This document shows positions 26,468 through 29,110 of a stretch of 29,110 bases of DNA, piece by piece. This DNA comes from Trichomonas tenax. Lineage: Eukaryota > Parabasalia > Trichomonadida > Trichomonadidae. The notes beneath the pieces are model-generated. The model searched no databases, had not been told where the DNA came from, and saw only the letters and a program-made list of their open reading frames with translations. Numbering within the stretch: position 1 is the stretch's first letter; each line of letters opens with the position of its first letter. A program made the position numbers and the translations under genes. Where the stretch lies: positions 1 to 29,110 of the forward strand of contig JALKBU010000651.1 of assembly GCA_023091735.1 (NCBI GenBank), given 5' to 3'.

Positions 26468-27322
26468 ATGTTTGATTCACAAAATAATTTAAGTAAACGT
26501 TCGTCAACAAAAGCTGTAGAGGAAATATTCACTGATAATGATGTAACACGTAACGGTTCAGATATCTCACCGTCATATACGAAGGATGTCGGATTCAGTT
26601 TTGATTACCCGATGCGATGGTTGAACAACCCTAGTGAGATGAAAGCTATTGGTCTCAGACGTTGCAAAGTCATTCCAACATCTCATGTTATCACTATACA
26701 GTGCGGTTTCAAGTACACAGACAAAGAAAAGGGTGAACACAACGTAGTCGAATCTTTTCAAATATCAGTAACCCCCGACAATACACTTGATGAAATAATA
26801 GCATATTTTATAACACAAGTGAATGAAAAAATGAAAAAATTAATGCCTACAGCACTATTAACATTAATGTATGAATTCGATTATCGCACAGGTATTTTCA
26901 GTTTCGTTATGCATAAAGACAGTGAATCAGAAGTGCAAACAATGGCTTTTCATTTTGTAAACAGCAGTGAGACTGACAAAATTAATCTTGAATTCTTTCT
27001 CAAGTTCTTAAATCAAGAACGTACAAATGAAAACATTGTCAAACTTACAACTGCTGCTGAAAAAATAACATTCGAAAACGTGTGGGACCGCAAAAGTTTA
27101 GTATTTCATGCTTCGTTTTCTGATGCACGCAGAGGTTACATAGGTTTGAACGGAGATTCTTTTGATAGACCTTCTAAATTCTATGATCCCCCGACGAATG
27201 AATCAAATTTTCAAATTCGATTTACAACTGACGGCATTCATAACATCCTGCCCCGTTACTGTCACTTCATCATTGAGCTATCATTCATTTACAATTACAA
27301 GAACTCACTGATTACAAAATAA
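26468..27322 (+). CDS. second gene of the virus-like element, unknown, possibly structural (284 aa)
   Basis: The ATG at 26468 is the first in frame and starts 18 bp from the divergent helicase ATG. The frame is intact, unlike its partner. The protein is beta-rich and soluble. After a polar N terminus come FSFDYPMRWL, RRCKVIPTSHVITIQCGFKY, a middle part with TALLTLMYEFDYRTGIFSFV, then SLVFHASFSDARRGYIGLNG, FQIRFTTDGIHNILPRY and the end HFIIELSFIYNYKNS. Many alternating hydrophobic strands, no catalytic signature and pairing with a replication helicase would suit a jelly-roll-like capsid or DNA-binding protein, but this is inference. A truncated inverted copy of its last 47 codons is at 28808-28948, showing that the gene belongs to a repeated family. 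Not recognised by name. Confidence 0.65.
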   Translation: MFDSQNNLSKRSSTKAVEEIFTDNDVTRNGSDISPSYTKDVGFSFDYPMRWLNNPSEMKAIGLRRCKVIPTSHVITIQCGFKYTDKEKGEHNVVESFQISVTPDNTLDEIIAYFITQVNEKMKKLMPTALLTLMYEFDYRTGIFSFVMHKDSESEVQTMAFHFVNSSETDKINLEFFLKFLNQERTNENIVKLTTAAEKITFENVWDRKSLVFHASFSDARRGYIGLNGDSFDRPSKFYDPPTNESNFQIRFTTDGIHNILPRYCHFIIELSFIYNYKNSLITK

Positions 27323-27354
27323 ACATCGACTCTCTTCACAGTGCGAACATTTAT

Positions 27355-27972
27355 TTTTGAAGTTTCATGAACATCGACTCTCTTCACTTTGGTTCAAACA
27401 CACAGTCAAAACACAAGTCCCAACACAGTCGAAACACAACTCTCAACACATGCTAAACCTTGTTTTGAAGCTTCATGAACGTTTTTGTTTTTATTTTTCT
27501 CTTCACTTTGGTTTAACATCGAGTCTCAACACACTCTCAACACAAGTCCCGACACAGGCTAAACATAAGTCTCAACACAAGTCTCAACACAGTCTCAGCA
27601 CAGTCCCAACACAGGCTAAACACAGTCTCAGCACAGGCTAAACATAAGTCCCGACACAGTCTCAAACACAAGTCTCAGCACACTCTCAAACACAGTCTCA
27701 ACACAGTCTCAAACACATGCTAAACACAGTCTCAAACACATGCTAAACAAAGTATCAGCACAGTCTCAAACACAGTCTCAACACAGGCTAAACACAGTCT
27801 CAGCACAGTCTCAACACACTCTTAGCACAGTCTCAAACACATGCTAAACACAGGCTAAACACACTCTCAGCACAGTCTCAAACACATGCTAAACACACTC
27901 TCAACCACAGGCTTAGCCCTTGTTTTGAAAGTCTTATGAACGTTTGTTGTTTTCATCTTTCACTTTGGTTTG
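27355..27972. repeat. G-poor minisatellite with three larger repeat blocks
   Basis: From about 27400 to 27915 the plus strand is a run of short units of 10-12 bases, mainly CACAGTCTCAA, CACAGGCTAAA and CACATGCTAAA, in irregular order. G is rare and A and C dominate, a strong strand asymmetry. The array is interrupted and bounded by three copies of a longer block. Each has the form TTGAAG-CTTCATGAAC, then a T-rich stretch, then CTTCACTTTGGTT, at about 27356-27396, 27465-27513 and 27921-27970. No coding meaning is likely. Confidence 0.75.
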
Positions 27973-28054
27973 TCCTGGGACAGTGGACCTGGTCTAAAAT
28001 TCACTTCAGCCGATTTTTTAAACAGTTTTTCTCATATTCTTTTCACTGTCCTGG

Positions 28055-28586
28055 GTGTCCTGGGTCATAAAAGAGTTTATATTTTAGTTGACAACAGACA
28101 TTTGACAACATGTTAAGCACATAAACAAACAAACGTTCGAAATGTGTTAAGCACACTCTCAACACACTCTAAACACACTCTAAACACTATTTTTGCCACT
28201 TTGCCAAAACACAACTTCAAATCAAATCAAAACAAACAAACGTTCGAAATAATGCAAAACACAAAACAAACCAAAATTTTTAAAATTCAAAATTCAAATT
28301 TTTAAATTCTATTTTTGCCATTTTTATTTTTTAAATTTTATTTTTAGCCACAATTGCTCAAACAAGCCTTCAAAAACACAAATTTCTTAAAATTGAAGCT
28401 CCACAAACTCAAAAACAATGCAAAACATGTGCACGTCGGCCAACTTTAGTTGGCCAGAGTGCACTATGTGTGTGTGTGGAATTCGTGATTTTTTGGTCAT
28501 TTCTGACGTATTTCTACGATGTTATATACATGTTGTCAAATGTCTGTTGTCAACTGAAATATAAACTCTTTTATGACCCAGGACAC
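28055..28586. repeat. 59-bp inverted repeat (arms 28055-28113 and 28528-28586)
   Basis: The left arm begins GTGTCCTGGGTCATAAAAGA and ends GACAACATGT. The right arm is its reverse complement with a single C/T difference in 59 positions. About 414 bp lie between, including AT-rich DNA and the inverted helicase-end copy. A diverged third copy in left-arm orientation is at 24071-24138 (GTGTCC...TGGGTCA...TATAAAAG...GACAACATG), within the helicase 3' region. An outer pair, GTCCTGGGACAGTGGA at 27974-27989 and its near complement at about 28695-28710, encloses the structure. Confidence 0.8.
28354..28476 (+). pseudogene. inverted copy of the helicase-gene 3' segment
   Basis: This 123-bp stretch is the reverse complement of 24242-24364 with about four differences. 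It stays open in the same reading frame, including the Q-C-x-T-C-A-R-R-P-T-L-V-G-Q segment and the 36-bp cruciform at 28429-28464. Upstream of 28354 similarity stops abruptly, so only the end of the gene is present. Most differences are silent, which suggests either recent copying or former coding constraint. Confidence 0.7.
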
Positions 28587-28807
28587 ATAAAGAAAATGAT
28601 GAAAAACAGTCATTTTTCATGAAAAAATGATCAAAAACACTATTCTTGACGGGAAAATACACGATAAACGCAAAAATGCAAAATTGACAACTCGATCCAC
28701 TGTCTCAGGACACCCTAAAGTGAAAAGAAGAAAAAGACGTGAAAATTGATGAAAAAGGGGCGAAACAATAAAAACAAGTGCCCACATTAAAAACAAATGA
28801 GGCACAT

Positions 28808-28948
28808 TCATTTTGTAATCAGTGAGTTCTTGTAATTATAAATGAATGATAGCTCAATGATGAAGTGAGAACCGCAGGGAAGGATGTTATGAATACCGTC
28901 GGTTGTAAATCGAATTTGAAAATTAGACCCATTCGTAGGGGGATCGTA
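28808..28948 (-). pseudogene. inverted, 5'-truncated copy of the element's second gene
   Basis: These 141 bases on the minus strand align without gaps to 27182-27322, differing at 16 positions by my count (about 89% identical). They encode the same last 46 residues with four changes, and a TGA replaces the TAA stop. Similarity starts abruptly near 28948 and ends exactly at the stop codon. It is a fragment of a paralogous copy. Confidence 0.85.
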
Positions 28949-28953
28949 GAATC

Positions 28954-29110
28954 AAAAATAAAGCAATGTTTAAATATCGGCTTCAGTTAGTATATAACAA
29001 TTCGCTAACTTTTACCTTACGGCAAAAAGTTATCAAATTGTTGAATTTGCCGCGTAAATGAGCTATTTCTTTTAAAATTCACTTTTTTATAACTTCCAAT
29101 AAAAATAATA
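28954..29110. other. right flank, nothing recognised
   Basis: AT-rich sequence with no open frame or clear repeat. It contains TTACCTTACGGCAAAAAG and TTTGCCGCGTAAATGAG, which are partly complementary (GGCAAA/TTTGCC) and may be part of the host promoter or the element edge. Confidence 0.3.

Larger units (their letters stand above)
24066..28953. mobile_element. composite, decayed virus- or plasmid-like element with SF3 helicase and inverted partial copies
   Basis: The segment contains a broken helicase gene (24102-26449, minus), an intact divergent gene (26468-27322, plus), about 1.5 kb of repeats, and inverted copies of the 3' ends of both genes. The helicase end at 24242-24364 recurs inverted at 28354-28476. 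The second gene's end at 27182-27322 recurs inverted at 28808-28948. In the inverted part the two 3' ends face each other across about 330 bp. That is the arrangement expected if the element is circular or tandem with two divergent genes and one intergenic region between their 3' ends. No integrase, transposase or DNA polymerase B is seen, so it is not a complete Maverick/Polinton. True termini and target duplications were not identified. The boundaries given are approximate. Confidence 0.6.

Noticed and set aside
27357..27641. Plus-strand open frame of 94 codons
   Set aside because: It is open only because the A/C-rich minisatellite lacks stops; the translation is repeat-derived.
28617..28811. 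Minus-strand frame downstream of the truncated second-gene copy
   Set aside because: It begins in the 3' flank just past the TGA of the copy, is hydrophobic by T-richness and has no recognisable domain.
24066..28953. Complete Maverick/Polinton
   Set aside because: No integrase, protein-primed DNA polymerase B, packaging ATPase or protease gene is visible, and the inverted segments are internal partial gene copies rather than simple terminal repeats.

Overview
The window looks like nuclear DNA of a parabasalid protist, most probably a trichomonad of the Tritrichomonas/Trichomonas type. This is inferred from strong AT-richness, intron-free genes packed on both strands with short gaps, very short leaders with TCA-type initiator-like sequences, an ankyrin-repeat gene of the kind expanded in trichomonads, mariner-like relics, and eukaryote-only genes (Nup54-like nucleoporin, SP-RING SUMO ligase, importin-like HEAT protein). 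No rRNA, tRNA or CRISPR array is visible. No spliceosomal intron of the trichomonad type was recognised.

Left end (1-3750): a graveyard. The 3' part of an ankyrin gene is shot through with a 37-bp minisatellite whose copy number breaks the reading frame. It is followed by a decayed mariner/Tc1-like transposase and a decayed Fic-domain gene, both on the minus strand.

Middle (3751-23424): the ordinary gene-dense part, with about 15 genes. In order: EF-hand protein, unknown protein, MITE-like element, SP-RING/PIAS-like SUMO ligase, ARM-repeat protein, PH-like protein, LisH-like disordered protein with His tracts, RNASEK-like two-TM protein, UvrD-type SF1 helicase, EEF1A-methyltransferase-like enzyme, seven-TM-like membrane protein, small UBA protein (HYPK/NAC-alpha type), Nup54-like nucleoporin, importin-beta-like HEAT protein, an unknown small protein and a large acidic disordered protein. 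Genes are mostly in divergent or convergent pairs. A TGTCAA-type motif recurs just upstream of many starts, and the divergent Nup54/importin-like interval holds an array of TTACATRRCAAA copies. Nuclear transport genes sit side by side here, but a functional link is only inference.

Right end (about 23600-28953): a composite, decayed virus-like or plasmid-like mobile element. It carries a broken SF3 (D5/DUF5906-type) helicase gene on the minus strand and, 18 bp away and divergent, an intact second gene of unknown but possibly structural function. Inverted, truncated copies of the 3' ends of both genes lie to the right (28354-28476 and 28808-28948), separated from the main copy by G-poor minisatellite DNA and further inverted repeats. 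The copy of the second gene's 3' end matches right up to the stop codon and then diverges, and both helicase-end copies contain a conserved 36-bp cruciform. This is the best candidate for an undescribed system in the window.
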